Source: Sphingomonas pokkalii | Lineage (GTDB): Bacteria > Pseudomonadota > Alphaproteobacteria > Sphingomonadales > Sphingomonadaceae | Direction of reading: 5' to 3' | Length of the DNA: 64,000 bases | NCBI RefSeq assembly: GCF_003096275.1 | Contig: NZ_QENQ01000001.1 | Location: 1,149,923-1,213,922 of the forward strand | In this document: in pieces, positions 16,404 through 26,135 of the stretch | How positions within the stretch are numbered: position 1 is the first letter of the stretch | Layout: every line of letters begins with the position of its first letter | Position numbers and translations under genes: made by a program | The notes under the pieces: generated by a model | What the model was told of the DNA's origin: nothing | Database searches by the model: none | The model's input: only the letters and a program-made list of their open reading frames with translations

Positions 16404-19400
16404 TCATGCGTTGCTATGGTTCATGGCGGCGTAGGGGCCCGGAGACTCAAGGGTCTTCACGTCGGGAACAGACGCGCGAGGAAAGGACCGGCGCAGTTCG
16501 CGCGCCATCGCACCGACTGCGTCCTGTTTTCTCAACGCGTGCTCCACGAGAAAGGCAGCGAGTGCCCGAGCGTTCGACTGAGCGTCACGCTCATATTCGT
16601 TTTGAATTCCTCGGAGCGCCTTGCGCCAGCCAATCGCAGCACTGGCCGGTTCGATAAGGCTCAGCAAACGATCGAATGCATCAGGCGTGACATCGGCGAT
16701 GATGCGTATCAGCAGGAGTTTCTCGTGCAAATAATTGGGGTGCTGTTGCGAAAGGCTGTCCGCCAGTTCCTTCAAGTTGGTTTGCAGCAACCGGTCGAGA
16801 AGATTGGGGCGGACCGCCGCAACATGACCGGTGATAAGAGCTCCCCATTCCCATCGGTGATCGAAGCCGACCAGGCGGCCGGCATTGAGTTGTTCGATCG
16901 CGAGGTCGGGGAACATGAGGGCGAGGCGTGCAGCCATAACCCTCATGGACGGGAGGTGTGGTGCGATCAGGTCTTTGAGTACCGGCCTGATCTGGGGATC
17001 ACCAAAGGCGACGCCTAGCAGCACTTCTCCGTCGCCTCCGCCACCAGACCAGTCGTCGCCAATCGTCCTGCTCACTGCGTCCCAGTCGATCGCTCGGACA
17101 ACCGTGCAGAAAGTCTCGTGCGCGATGTCCTGCAGGAACGACAGCAGCATCGCACAGCTTTGGTAATCGCGCTTCTTCGCGGACGAGATCGACGCCGCGA
17201 GCGACGCCTTGGCGAACACAGCAGCGTATTTCCTGCCGATCGCCTTGCGTCTCCGATTGGGCGCGCGTTTGCCAACATAGATGCCCAGCACATCCAGCAG
17301 TCTGAGCGAATGCGATATTACATCGTTCAGTTCGTGAAACGCGTCTATCGGGTCGGCTGCAATCGGGGCTCCAATGGCTCCGGAAAGCGCCTCTGTGATC
17401 TCTAAGCCATAGGCTTCGTCTGCGTAGACCATGAATTTGGAGATTTCGGCAGCGTAGGAAAGCGGTAGTGATGCGGGCCACTCTGCCATCAATCTGGATA
17501 GTGCGGGCCGATCGAGCGCCTGCAGGAATGCCGCCCGTCCCGCTGACTTGTCCCAATGCAAACGCAGCTTTGATGCCAGTGCAATCACTTCTGCTGTGCG
17601 CCGCGCGTCGCCCGCATCGATATTCCGCGTGAAGACCGCGCTGTCGATACGGTACCTGATCGCTGTGCCCAGCGCCTCGTCGATGTTGAGGATATGGTTT
17701 GCCAGGTTGCCAAGGGCATAGCAGGCGCCAGTTGGACAGGTGGCGATCCAGTCCGAGATCGTTGACTGGTGTGCCGCGAAGAGCGCCTTCTCGTTTGGGT
17801 GAATTCCGCCGATCTCGGATAGGAACCAAGCGGCATCTCGAATTTCGATCGGGCTTTGCGCGCTCCAGCATCTTGCCAGCCCCGGCTCTAGCCAGTCCGG
17901 ATCGACCATCGAGGACCAGCCGCGGTACCGATTCCCGGCATGCGCATACCGCAAATCATGGATCAACGTCGCGAGTCCGGCAAGGGGCAGGCTCGGATTG
18001 CTCAAGACACGCTGCAGAACCAGGCGGAAGCGCTGCCGCTCCTCGGCCTCGACTCCAGTTAGAACCTGGTCGATCAGCACGGACCCGAAGCGCTGGTGCG
18101 GGCATCGCAGATCATCGGGCCTCAGGAGCAGCCGCTGGGCGAGTAGCCAGTCAATCGCGGACGCGATCCGCTGGTCTTCCACAATGCCGTCGAGCAGCAC
18201 GTGGGCTTCCTCTGGAGCGAAATGGGCATCGCGCGCTGCGAGCTGACGGATCGCGAGTGCTGCCAGCGTCAGATCGGCCCCTGCCGAGCGGGCCGATGCA
18301 GCGAATGCCGTAGCGCGGCGCCATCCGCCGCTCAGGATGAAGCAGAACTGCCAAGGAACATCCGCAGTCGCCGCTGCTCTCAGCCGATCCTCCAGCCGCT
18401 CGTCGCCCATCGATGCGCCGATCCGGTCATCAAGCCGACGCACGGCTTCAAAAGTTCGCCCGTAATCGGCCTCGAGCCCGTTGGCGATGGTCTTCACGGC
18501 GCGAACGGCATCGAGATGCACGGTTCCGCGCGCGGCGACTTTGCCGGGGGCGATCGTGTGAGCGCTCAAGAGCCAGGTGGATGGGCCGCAGCCTTCCTCC
18601 AGACGCCGCACGTGCACGGGATTAGCGAGGTGCGCATCGTCTATGAGGTGCAGAACAGGCTGGTTCGAAGCAATGAGTGGGGGCAGCGACGCGTTCGCAT
18701 CATCCAGGCGGACCACTCGCCATCCGCGCCCAGCAATCTGGTTAGCAACCTGCAGCATCGATATTGATTTGCCAGCGCCGGGCACACCGGCGATGCGAGC
18801 AGCGCCGACTGCCTCGAGCTGGGCAAGGAGCGTGTCCGCTTCGATCAGTCTTGGGCAGGCAGCGACATCGGCTGGACCGAGCATCTCACCGAGCAGCGCA
18901 GGGGCTATGCCTCGGTCGCTGCCGAATGCGACCGGAAGCCAGCGCCCCTCTGCAGTAATTTCTGCGGTTGTGCTCGCAGTGCGAACGGCGACTGCGACCC
19001 CGTCGAGCTTGGTCTCGATCCGCTCCAGAAGGGCGGCGCTCTGCTCGGCGTGCACGTTGGCTGCGGAAAGGATCAGCCTGGTATCGCTGCTGACCTTGGC
19101 TTTCAGAGTGAGCGCGAGGAACGAGACGCCATAGACGAACAGCGGCTCACCGAGCCAAGCGCCGTCGTCCGACGAAACTGCATAGAGCCGCTTCGCCTCC
19201 TCGATCTCGGCAGTGAGATCGGCGCCGGCCACCAATGCCAAGGCCGATCGCTTGAGAAGCGCACGCACGTCGTCCCGCCGCAACCAGTCGCGCGCCTCCG
19301 CGTCCGCGAAAATTGACGGTGGATCAGACAATCGGCCTTTGATCCAGCCGAGGATGTGGTCCGGCAAGGTGTCTGCTTCGCCGAGGAGGACTTGGATCGC

Positions 19401-19550
19401 TTCGTTGAGCTCATTGTCGATGGAGGCCGGATTGCTCGCCTGCAAGTCGCCGGCGCCGCGGCGAGCGAGTTCCTCGCGCACACGGCGGAACAACGGCGGC
19501 AAAAACGCGCCGGCACCTCTGCCGAGCAGTGCGGATCCACCGTCTGTCAT
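16404..19550 (-). CDS. Large P-loop NTPase (STAND/AAA-like) of the SIR2-HerA cluster
   Basis: The 1048-residue protein starts MTDGGSALLG at 19550, where AAGGGGAGAG is 7 nt upstream; an earlier in-frame start at 19646 lacks a ribosome site. A variable N-terminal region (about 240 residues) precedes an NTPase domain with Walker A GVPGAGKS (about 255-262) and Walker B VLHLIDDAH (about 299-307). About 500 residues of helical repeats follow, as in STAND-type sensors. It is the first gene of the cluster, with SIR2 107 nt downstream. A sensor for phage components is an inference; the family is unrecognised. Confidence 0.75.
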   Translation of the reverse strand: MTDGGSALLGRGAGAFLPPLFRRVREELARRGAGDLQASNPASIDNELNEAIQVLLGEADTLPDHILGWIKGRLSDPPSIFADAEARDWLRRDDVRALLKRSALALVAGADLTAEIEEAKRLYAVSSDDGAWLGEPLFVYGVSFLALTLKAKVSSDTRLILSAANVHAEQSAALLERIETKLDGVAVAVRTASTTAEITAEGRWLPVAFGSDRGIAPALLGEMLGPADVAACPRLIEADTLLAQLEAVGAARIAGVPGAGKSISMLQVANQIAGRGWRVVRLDDANASLPPLIASNQPVLHLIDDAHLANPVHVRRLEEGCGPSTWLLSAHTIAPGKVAARGTVHLDAVRAVKTIANGLEADYGRTFEAVRRLDDRIGASMGDERLEDRLRAAATADVPWQFCFILSGGWRRATAFAASARSAGADLTLAALAIRQLAARDAHFAPEEAHVLLDGIVEDQRIASAIDWLLAQRLLLRPDDLRCPHQRFGSVLIDQVLTGVEAEERQRFRLVLQRVLSNPSLPLAGLATLIHDLRYAHAGNRYRGWSSMVDPDWLEPGLARCWSAQSPIEIRDAAWFLSEIGGIHPNEKALFAAHQSTISDWIATCPTGACYALGNLANHILNIDEALGTAIRYRIDSAVFTRNIDAGDARRTAEVIALASKLRLHWDKSAGRAAFLQALDRPALSRLMAEWPASLPLSYAAEISKFMVYADEAYGLEITEALSGAIGAPIAADPIDAFHELNDVISHSLRLLDVLGIYVGKRAPNRRRKAIGRKYAAVFAKASLAASISSAKKRDYQSCAMLLSFLQDIAHETFCTVVRAIDWDAVSRTIGDDWSGGGGDGEVLLGVAFGDPQIRPVLKDLIAPHLPSMRVMAARLALMFPDLAIEQLNAGRLVGFDHRWEWGALITGHVAAVRPNLLDRLLQTNLKELADSLSQQHPNYLHEKLLLIRIIADVTPDAFDRLLSLIEPASAAIGWRKALRGIQNEYERDAQSNARALAAFLVEHALRKQDAVGAMARELRRSFPRASVPDVKTLESPGPYAAMNHSNA

Positions 19551-20143
19551 CTCTCCCCTTCGTCGTCGGAGCACTATCCTAGGGTTATGGAACACGTGTT
19601 GGTAAGCCTCAACCTTTGAAGCGGACGCTGTCGTGACGAGGCGCACGTGGTACTGGAGATCGACACAGTAGGCGGTCCTGCGACACGCTTGATTGTGTGG
19701 TCGAGACTCATAGCGCCGCCCATCGAGGCGCTTGCGAACGGGCTGGTGGAAGGTCGAGGCGGTGGACTGTTCCGGCCCACCTAGGGAAGATTGCGCCGCC
19801 CAGTTAGGCTGGTCTTTACGTCGACATCGACACGCAGATTACACGCAAGCGAACCGGTCGATGCGGCCCGCCTTTGCCTTAACGACTAGTGGGTCGGCAG
19901 GTTTCCACGCAATTGATGGCCATTGATTCATGGCTGAATGGATGGCTTTCGGGATCACTGCATCCGGCGCCGAAGACCCGGTGCGAATCGGGCATTTTCA
20001 GCGTTCGACCGGCTGAGGAGACGAACGTCGCAGCTCCGGAACAATCTGTGAAAGTCCGCCGATTTCCAGCTACGGTTTTGCAGTAAATTTGCAGTAAGTT
20101 GCACCTTCGTGCAGCCATTCAGCAGCTAAGCGATTGAAATCGC
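19551..20143. other. Upstream region of the defence cluster
   Basis: Short frames only, without convincing coding bias or ribosome sites. It should contain the promoter of the minus-strand NTPase-SIR2-HerA operon, but no clear -35/-10 pair was recognised. It ends at the tRNA-Glu 3' fragment. Confidence 0.5.
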
Positions 20144-20187
20144 TGGTGACCCCTACGGGACTCGAACCCGTGTTTTCGCCGTGAGAG
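20144..20187 (-). other. tRNA-Glu(CTC) 3' fragment, candidate att site
   Basis: On the minus strand this 44-nt segment reads from the anticodon loop (CTCTCAC, anticodon CTC) through the 3' anticodon stem GGCGA, the T-arm (ACGGG, TTCGAGT, CCCGT), the acceptor strand AGGGGTC, discriminator A and CCA. The 5' half is absent: the flanking bases do not fold into D-arm or 5' acceptor. This is the exact kind of 3' tRNA duplicate left by tyrosine integrases, and an integrase gene lies 57 bp away. Confidence 0.8.
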
Positions 20188-20244
20188 TTAGGTTTTGCAT
20201 GAATCTATTTCGTTCGAAGCGTTATCTTTGCAGCCTTAGGGCGC

Positions 20245-21498
20245 CTACGTTGCCGGGGGTTCTTCCAGTTCAGGGCCATCCGTCGGGAGGGAGCCCGCGC
20301 TGGCGGAAGCGCAGTAGGTCGCCCAATCGGCCATCAGTGATCGCCGCTTCTCGAAGGCGTCGCCGCGGCGATACGCTCGGACAGTGGCATCACCGGCGCT
20401 ATGGGCCAACGCAGCTTCGGCGACTGACTCCGAATGCATGGTGCACTCGCCGGCCCAATCTCGAAAGGACGATCTCGCCGTTCCGTGGACCGTGTAATCT
20501 CCATATCCCATCCGCCGGAGGAGCATCATCATAGACATCTGCGAGAGCGGATTACCTTCGGACACGGCGAAGACGTAGTCGTCGCTTCCCAACGGCTCGC
20601 AGAGGGGCGCGAGGATCTCAGCGGCGCGATCGCTCAAGGGTATGCGATGCTCTCTCCGCATTTTGGTTCGCTCCGCAGGGACAATCCACGTGCGGCGCTC
20701 CAGATCGAATTCCTTCCGTTTTGCTTTCAGGGTTTCGTTCGTGCGGGTGGCGCAAAGAATGGTGAGTTCCAGCGCCCTAGCGGCCAACGCGGAGCGTTGG
20801 CGCAGTTTGTGGATGAACTGCGGGATCTCTTCGAAGGGCATTGCCGCCTGATGCCCTCGCGCAGTGAGCTTGCGACGCGGCGGTAGTAGGTGAGCGAGAT
20901 GCCCCCGCCATCTCGCAGGGTTCTCCCAAGGTGGGGTGATCAGTCCCCTAGCTCGAGCCGCATCCAGAACTCGCTCGATGCGACCTCGAACTCGGCTCGC
21001 GGTTTCGTTCTGCGTTATCCATAGCGGTCTGAGGACATCCAGCACAGCGTCCGTGGTGACTTCCTCAAGTTCAAGGTGGCGCAGTATCTTTGCTTTGGTT
21101 CGGAAGGTCTCACGCCATTGCCTCAAGTGGACTGGATTTGACCAGCCGGCTGAGAGTTCGTCCACTAAGGCGTCGGCAAACTGCCCGAAGTTGTCGAACT
21201 TCTGTTTTCGAGCGGCCGCTTTCGCCGCGGCAAGGTCAGCGAATGGGTCGTTCCCCTCAACAATCGCCTGCCGAAACTCGGCCGCACGCTGACGCGCATG
21301 GCTCAGGCTGACGTCGATCGCGGAGCCCAGTCCGATCTCCCGACGCTTCCCGCCAACGCTTGAGACAAAGAACCAAGACGCCACACCGTTAGGTCTCAGC
21401 CGCAGGTACAATCCTCCCCCATCCCCGTAGGCGACGGCTTTCGAGACCCTTTGGTTCAAGTAAGCGGCAACTCCCCGCGCAGACAATTTGTTGAGCAT
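20245..21498 (-). CDS. Tyrosine-type integrase (DUF4102/P4-like)
   Basis: The protein has 417 residues. An N-terminal arm-binding DUF4102 domain (GGGLYLRLRPNGVASWFF) is followed by the catalytic domain with R252 (CATRTNETL), H338/R342 (VHGTARSSFRDW), H366 (AHSAGD) and the nucleophile Y376 (VRAYRRGD). All catalytic residues are present. Its stop lies 57 bp from the 44-nt tRNA-Glu fragment, the expected attachment site. Which flank it mobilises is unclear: by tRNA orientation the fragment looks like the left end of DNA extending rightwards, or a junction between two elements. Confidence 0.92.
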   Translation of the reverse strand: MLNKLSARGVAAYLNQRVSKAVAYGDGGGLYLRLRPNGVASWFFVSSVGGKRREIGLGSAIDVSLSHARQRAAEFRQAIVEGNDPFADLAAAKAAARKQKFDNFGQFADALVDELSAGWSNPVHLRQWRETFRTKAKILRHLELEEVTTDAVLDVLRPLWITQNETASRVRGRIERVLDAARARGLITPPWENPARWRGHLAHLLPPRRKLTARGHQAAMPFEEIPQFIHKLRQRSALAARALELTILCATRTNETLKAKRKEFDLERRTWIVPAERTKMRREHRIPLSDRAAEILAPLCEPLGSDDYVFAVSEGNPLSQMSMMMLLRRMGYGDYTVHGTARSSFRDWAGECTMHSESVAEAALAHSAGDATVRAYRRGDAFEKRRSLMADWATYCASASAGSLPTDGPELEEPPAT

Positions 21499-21516
21499 GG
21501 CTGAAATCCCTCGCCC

Positions 21517-21576
21517 CGGTCATAAGATCAACCGGCTTCTGGGTGACAATCTCGGTCATAATATCGGTCATAAAAT
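21517..21576. repeat. 12-bp repeats upstream of the integrase gene
   Basis: CGGTCATAANAT occurs at 21517-21528, 21553-21564 and 21565-21576. The last two are directly tandem and the first lies three repeat units (36 bp) upstream. A degenerate copy occupies 21541-21552. Phased short direct repeats next to an integrase gene fit arm-type integrase-binding sites or an operator controlling it. They lie within 80 bp upstream of the integrase start. Confidence 0.5.
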
Positions 21577-22339
21577 CAGCGGCGGAAAGCCCTAAACGCG
21601 ACCGAACAGCTCCGGATTGGGCGCACTCATTTATGAATGCATAAATCGCTTTATATCAATGTGATAACGGACGAGTGTGCACTGCCGCGGCCCCCTGCGC
21701 ATGCGGCACTTCGATTCCCCTCAGCTCCACCACCGCCTTCTAGCACAAATTTCAGCTTCTCCCTTCGGCGACGACAGTGCGCCGGAGCCGGTTCGGCGAC
21801 GTTGCTATCGCTGGTCTCGCAAGTGCGTTCGCGCTGTTTTTCTCTAAAGACTGTCGGTTCGCTCTGCCGTCGATCATGTGTAGCGTTGCCGCGCCAAATG
21901 AATGCCGGGAGAATGAAGCTCGCCCGACGGAGGAGCGCATTTTTCGCATAGATCTCATGTTCTTGCCGATATCCGTCGCTTGGGTGAACGGAGAGGCCTG
22001 ATGCGTGCGCATAGCAGAGTGGATTTGCCGCTGTGACGGAGTTTCCGGGTTAGATACGGGATTTGATGTATTTTAGGATCACCGGATGATGATATTGTGT
22101 AAAGTAATACGCGTTCATTTCTTGCTTGGGAGGATTAAATTTCCAGAAAAATATTGATAAACGTCGTATAATTGTAAATAGTGGTTGAAAATCTACGTTA
22201 TATAATTTGCGCAGTGGTGAACATTAAGCGAAAATGATATGGTTTGTGCTAATATATTACATACAGTGTCATCGAACTGACTATAATTATACATAGAAGC
22301 CGCCCCGACCGGGAATGATCCCGGCTAGGGGAATCCACC
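21577..22339. other. Long intergenic region between integrase and TonB receptor
   Basis: No convincing gene. Short frames between 21637 and 22001 lack ribosome sites and have atypical composition. The part from about 22060 to 22300 is strongly AT-rich and probably holds the receptor promoter. AGGGGAA sits just before the receptor ATG. Confidence 0.5.
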
Positions 22340-24730
22340 ATGTCGAACATCAACCGCATTCGCGCCGCCCTGCTGCTGGGCGCCGCTTTTGCGAGCCCGG
22401 CGCTGGCGCATGGCCAGACGGTCGCGGCAGCGGTCGCCGCCGGCACCGATGCTGCCGCGGACGACAAGGGCCTTACCGAGATCGTCGTCACCGCCACCAA
22501 GCGCGAGACGAATTTGCAGCGCACGCCGATCGCGATCTCCGTCGTCGACCCGACGATGTTGAAGGACCGCCACATCCAGAGCCTGATCGATCTGGCCGAT
22601 GGCGGCGTGCCGTCGCTGCGCGTCGCCACGTTCGAAGCGCGCCAGTCCGCGCTCACCGTCGGCATCCGCGGCATCGTGCCGTTCGACGCGAATCAGACCG
22701 CACGTGACCAGGGTGTCGGTGTCTATATCGACGGCGTGTATCTCGGCCGCCAGCAGGGGCTGAACGCCGCGCTGTTCGACGTCGAGCGCATCGAAGTGCT
22801 GCGCGGCCCGCAAGGCACGCTGTTCGGCCGCAACACCGAAGGTGGCGCGGTCAGCATCGTCACCAAGGCGCCGACCGGTGTGTTCGATGGCCGTGCGCAG
22901 GCCGGCTTCGGCAATTACGGCAGCTATAATGGCGAGCTTCACCTCGATCTGCCGGCGGTCGCGAATGTCGCCGTCAAGCTGGACGGCTTGATCCAGCACC
23001 AGGATCCGACCGTGAAGAACCCGCTGGACGGCCAGGCCGGCTGGAACCAGTTCAACCGCGTCGGTGGCCGCGCGACGGCGCAGTGGAAGCCGGTCGACGG
23101 TTTCACCGCTACCTTCTCCTATGACAAGGCGCGGGACGAGAACACGCCCAACTACAGCCAGCTGGTTAACTACAACCCGCTGAACCTCCCGGTCGGCAGC
23201 TATACCGGCAGCACGCTGACCTGCCCGGCGGGCGCCGCCAAGTGCATCGCGCCGCTTTCGCCGCTGGTGAAGGTGAGCGGGGGCGATCGCATGAAGGTCG
23301 CCGATATCGGCGTACCGCAGCAGGTGAGTGTCGACGATACGCACGGCTTCACCGCCAACCTGAAGTATGATGTCGCACCGAATATCGAGCTGCGTTCGAT
23401 CACGGCATGGCGCGGCGTCGACACGGCGCAGTGGGACAATTCGGGTGGCGCGCATCGCACCATCTTCGCGCCCAACGGCAAGTTCAGCCGCTACAGCCTG
23501 TCGAACCTGCACCAGCGCCAGTTCAGCCAGGAATTCCAGCTGGTCGGGCATAGCGACCAGATCGATTACGTCGCCGGCCTCTATTATTTCAACGAGCACG
23601 CCACCGAATTCGCCGCTACGCCGTCGAGCAACCAGTGGAACGCGGACGGTACCGGCTATACCGTGCTGAGCCCGACCGTGTCCGGCGCGATCACTTCGGG
23701 TAACCAGGGCTGGGATCGCGACAGCTGGTTCGTTCAGCGCGCCAGCCGCGCCAAGGCTTCCAGCTACGCCGCCTATGCCCAGGCGACTTATTCCCCCGAA
23801 GCACTGTCGATGGTGCACCTCACCGTCGGTGGCCGCGTGACCAAGGACAAGCGCAGCGGCCTGCTTTACACCGTGCAGGGCAAAAGCTCGGCCTTCACCT
23901 TCGATTATGACAAGACCCGCTTCGATCCGATGGTGACGCTGGCGGTGGATGTTGCGCCGACGGCGCAGGTCTATGCCAAATACGCCACCGGCTTCCGCGC
24001 CGGCGGTGCCAATGATCGTTCGCAGACCTTCAGCGCGTTCGGCCCGGAAGAGGTGAAGTCCTACGAGATCGGCGCGAAGATGGACCTGGTCGATCACCAT
24101 GTCCGGTTGAACCTGGCCGGTTACATCATGGATCGCACCGGCACCCAGACCGATTTCGACAATGTCGACACCAACCCGGCCAGCCCCACGTTCAACCTTC
24201 ATACCGAAGAAACGCGTAACGCCCCCGGCACGTCGAAGATTCGTGGTGTCGAGGCCGATCTGACGGTGCGGCCGGTGGACCACGTCACGCTGGGCGCGGC
24301 CTATGCCTATACGTACACCAAGGTGCCGCCGACGGCGAACCCGTTCCTCAACAACGCGCCCTTCCAGGTCTATACGGTGTTCACGCCGCGCAACGCCGCA
24401 TCGGCCTATGCCGATTACGAAGTGCCGGTGGGCGGCGACGGCATGGCGGTGCGGATGCACATCGACGCCAACTATGCCTCCAGCCAGTACAGCTTCCAGG
24501 CGGAACCGGTGAAGACCGATGCCAGCTTCGTGGTCAACGGCCGGATCGCGCTGGCGGACGTGCCGCTCAACGATCGCGGACAGAAAGTCACCTTCTCGGT
24601 GTGGGCGCGCAATCTGCTCGACGCTACCTACATCTATCGCCGTTCGGCAGCGAATGCCGCCGTGCTCGGGGAGTATGCGAACTACAACCCGCCGCGCACC
24701 TTCGGCGGCGATGTCAGCCTGAAATTCTGA
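22340..24730 (+). CDS. TonB-dependent outer-membrane receptor
   Basis: The protein has 796 residues. A signal peptide (about residues 1-25, ending ALAHG) is followed by a TonB box-like EIVVTATKR (47-55), a plug domain with VGVYIDGVYLGRQQG and ERIEVLRGPQGTLFGRN, and a beta-barrel ending in the C-terminal phenylalanine (FGGDVSLKF). This matches the carbohydrate/xenobiotic-type receptors abundant in sphingomonads. The substrate is not predictable. A terminator follows directly, shared with the convergent histidine kinase gene. The next element upstream is the integrase, so it may be cargo. Confidence 0.92.
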   Translation: MSNINRIRAALLLGAAFASPALAHGQTVAAAVAAGTDAAADDKGLTEIVVTATKRETNLQRTPIAISVVDPTMLKDRHIQSLIDLADGGVPSLRVATFEARQSALTVGIRGIVPFDANQTARDQGVGVYIDGVYLGRQQGLNAALFDVERIEVLRGPQGTLFGRNTEGGAVSIVTKAPTGVFDGRAQAGFGNYGSYNGELHLDLPAVANVAVKLDGLIQHQDPTVKNPLDGQAGWNQFNRVGGRATAQWKPVDGFTATFSYDKARDENTPNYSQLVNYNPLNLPVGSYTGSTLTCPAGAAKCIAPLSPLVKVSGGDRMKVADIGVPQQVSVDDTHGFTANLKYDVAPNIELRSITAWRGVDTAQWDNSGGAHRTIFAPNGKFSRYSLSNLHQRQFSQEFQLVGHSDQIDYVAGLYYFNEHATEFAATPSSNQWNADGTGYTVLSPTVSGAITSGNQGWDRDSWFVQRASRAKASSYAAYAQATYSPEALSMVHLTVGGRVTKDKRSGLLYTVQGKSSAFTFDYDKTRFDPMVTLAVDVAPTAQVYAKYATGFRAGGANDRSQTFSAFGPEEVKSYEIGAKMDLVDHHVRLNLAGYIMDRTGTQTDFDNVDTNPASPTFNLHTEETRNAPGTSKIRGVEADLTVRPVDHVTLGAAYAYTYTKVPPTANPFLNNAPFQVYTVFTPRNAASAYADYEVPVGGDGMAVRMHIDANYASSQYSFQAEPVKTDASFVVNGRIALADVPLNDRGQKVTFSVWARNLLDATYIYRRSAANAAVLGEYANYNPPRTFGGDVSLKF

Positions 24731-24747
24731 TCGGGTTAACGATGCTG

Positions 24748-24786
24748 AAAAGGGGCCGGGCGGCGATGTCGCCCGACCCCTTTTTT
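24748..24786. terminator. Bidirectional intrinsic terminator
   Basis: AAAAGGGGCCGGGCG and CGCCCGACCCCTTTTTT form a GC-rich stem with A- and T-runs on either side. It ends the TonB receptor gene and, in the other direction, lies at the end of the histidine kinase gene, whose stop is at 24786. Confidence 0.88.
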
Positions 24787-26132
24787 CATGCGATGCCGGC
24801 CGCCGGCAGGCGAACCCGCACCGCCAGCCCCGGCGCGGCATCTTCCAGTACCAGACTGCCGCGATGGAGTTGGGCGATCGCGGCGCCGAGCGGCAGGCCC
24901 AGGCCATGGCCAGGTTTGCTTCGGCTCGTTTCCAGTCGGCCGAAGCGACGGAGCGCCCGTTCCCGTGCCTCGGCCGGGATGCCCGGCCCGTCGTCGCACA
25001 CGCTGAGCAGTGCTTCGCCCGGCGCAGTGGCCAGCTCGACGCGAATGGTGGTGCCAGGGGGAGTATGTGCCATCGCGTTTTCGACCAGGTTGACGAGCAA
25101 TTGCGTCAGCAGCCGCGCATCGCCGTCGATCACGATCGGTGCGCCGGCTGGTGCGGCAACCAGCTGCCGGCCGCCATCTTCGGCCAACAATGCCAGCCCC
25201 TCGACGATATCCGCGACCAGTTCGGCAAGGTCGATCCGGGTAAAGCCGGCCCGCCGGGCGCCGCCTTCGACTTCGGCGATACGCAGCATGGCGGCGAAAA
25301 GGGCAAGGATCTCCTCGCTCTCGGCGACGGCGGCGACGATCTCCTGTCGTACCGGCGCCGCTTCGGGCGCGCGGGCCAGTGCCGCCAACCGGCCGTGCAG
25401 CCGCGCCAGCGGCGTGCGGAGATCGTGCGCGACATCGTTGGAGACGCTGCGCATTCCCGCCATCAACTCGCCGATCCGATCGAGCATCCGGTTATAGGTC
25501 GCCGCAAGCCCGCCAAAGGCGCCGCGCGCGGATTCCACCGGCACGCGCGCGCGCAGATCCCCGTCGATGATCGCCTCAGCGGTGCCGCGCAGGGCACGAA
25601 TATTGGCGCGGATGGTCGCGGTCAGCGCGTAGATACCGGCGACTACGATCAGCACGACGCTACCGAACCCGGCGGCGAGGATCAGCAGGCGCTTGCGATC
25701 GTGGCGGTCGATCGGCTCGCTCTCGGCGATCAGCGTCAGCGTGCCGCCGCCAGCCAATGCGGTCCGCAACGCGCGACCGCGGCTGAGCCCCGGTATTGCG
25801 GCCTCCGCGCCCAGCGTCGACAAGCCGATGGGAACGGGCTTCGCAGGCACGACATTGCCGGCGATCGGCCTGTCACGGATGTCGCGTAGCAGGAAGCCGA
25901 TATCGCCGCTTTCGCGCGTCTGCTGCTTGCGCGCGATGCGCCGTGCGATCTCCGCCAATGTGGGATGGCCGGCGAGCACGTCCCGCATTTCCGTTTCGAT
26001 CCGCAGGTCCACCTGGCGATCGACCGCGCTAACCAGCGCGAGATAGACGGCGACGCCGCTGGCCGCCGTCGCCCCCGAAAGCAGCAGGGCGAACCATGCC
26101 GAAATCCCGCGCAGCGATCGGAGCCGCCGCAC
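24786..26132 (-). CDS. Sensor histidine kinase
   Basis: The protein has 448 residues: two membrane segments (about 12-34 and 150-172) flank a periplasmic sensor domain, then a HAMP-like linker, a HisKA domain with phosphoacceptor H236 (VAHDLRTPLARL) and a HATPase_c domain with NLVENAMAHTP (N box), CDDGPGIP and GHGLGLPL (G boxes). It starts 3 nt after the response-regulator stop, so the two are one operon. The signal is unknown. Confidence 0.93.
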   Translation of the reverse strand: MRRLRSLRGISAWFALLLSGATAASGVAVYLALVSAVDRQVDLRIETEMRDVLAGHPTLAEIARRIARKQQTRESGDIGFLLRDIRDRPIAGNVVPAKPVPIGLSTLGAEAAIPGLSRGRALRTALAGGGTLTLIAESEPIDRHDRKRLLILAAGFGSVVLIVVAGIYALTATIRANIRALRGTAEAIIDGDLRARVPVESARGAFGGLAATYNRMLDRIGELMAGMRSVSNDVAHDLRTPLARLHGRLAALARAPEAAPVRQEIVAAVAESEEILALFAAMLRIAEVEGGARRAGFTRIDLAELVADIVEGLALLAEDGGRQLVAAPAGAPIVIDGDARLLTQLLVNLVENAMAHTPPGTTIRVELATAPGEALLSVCDDGPGIPAEARERALRRFGRLETSRSKPGHGLGLPLGAAIAQLHRGSLVLEDAAPGLAVRVRLPAAGIA

Positions 26133-26135
26133 CGA

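Noticed and set aside
22325-24907. 860-residue minus-strand frame over the TonB receptor
   Set aside because: It is the antisense of a clear receptor gene and has low-complexity His/Arg/Asp composition typical of shadow frames in GC-rich DNA.
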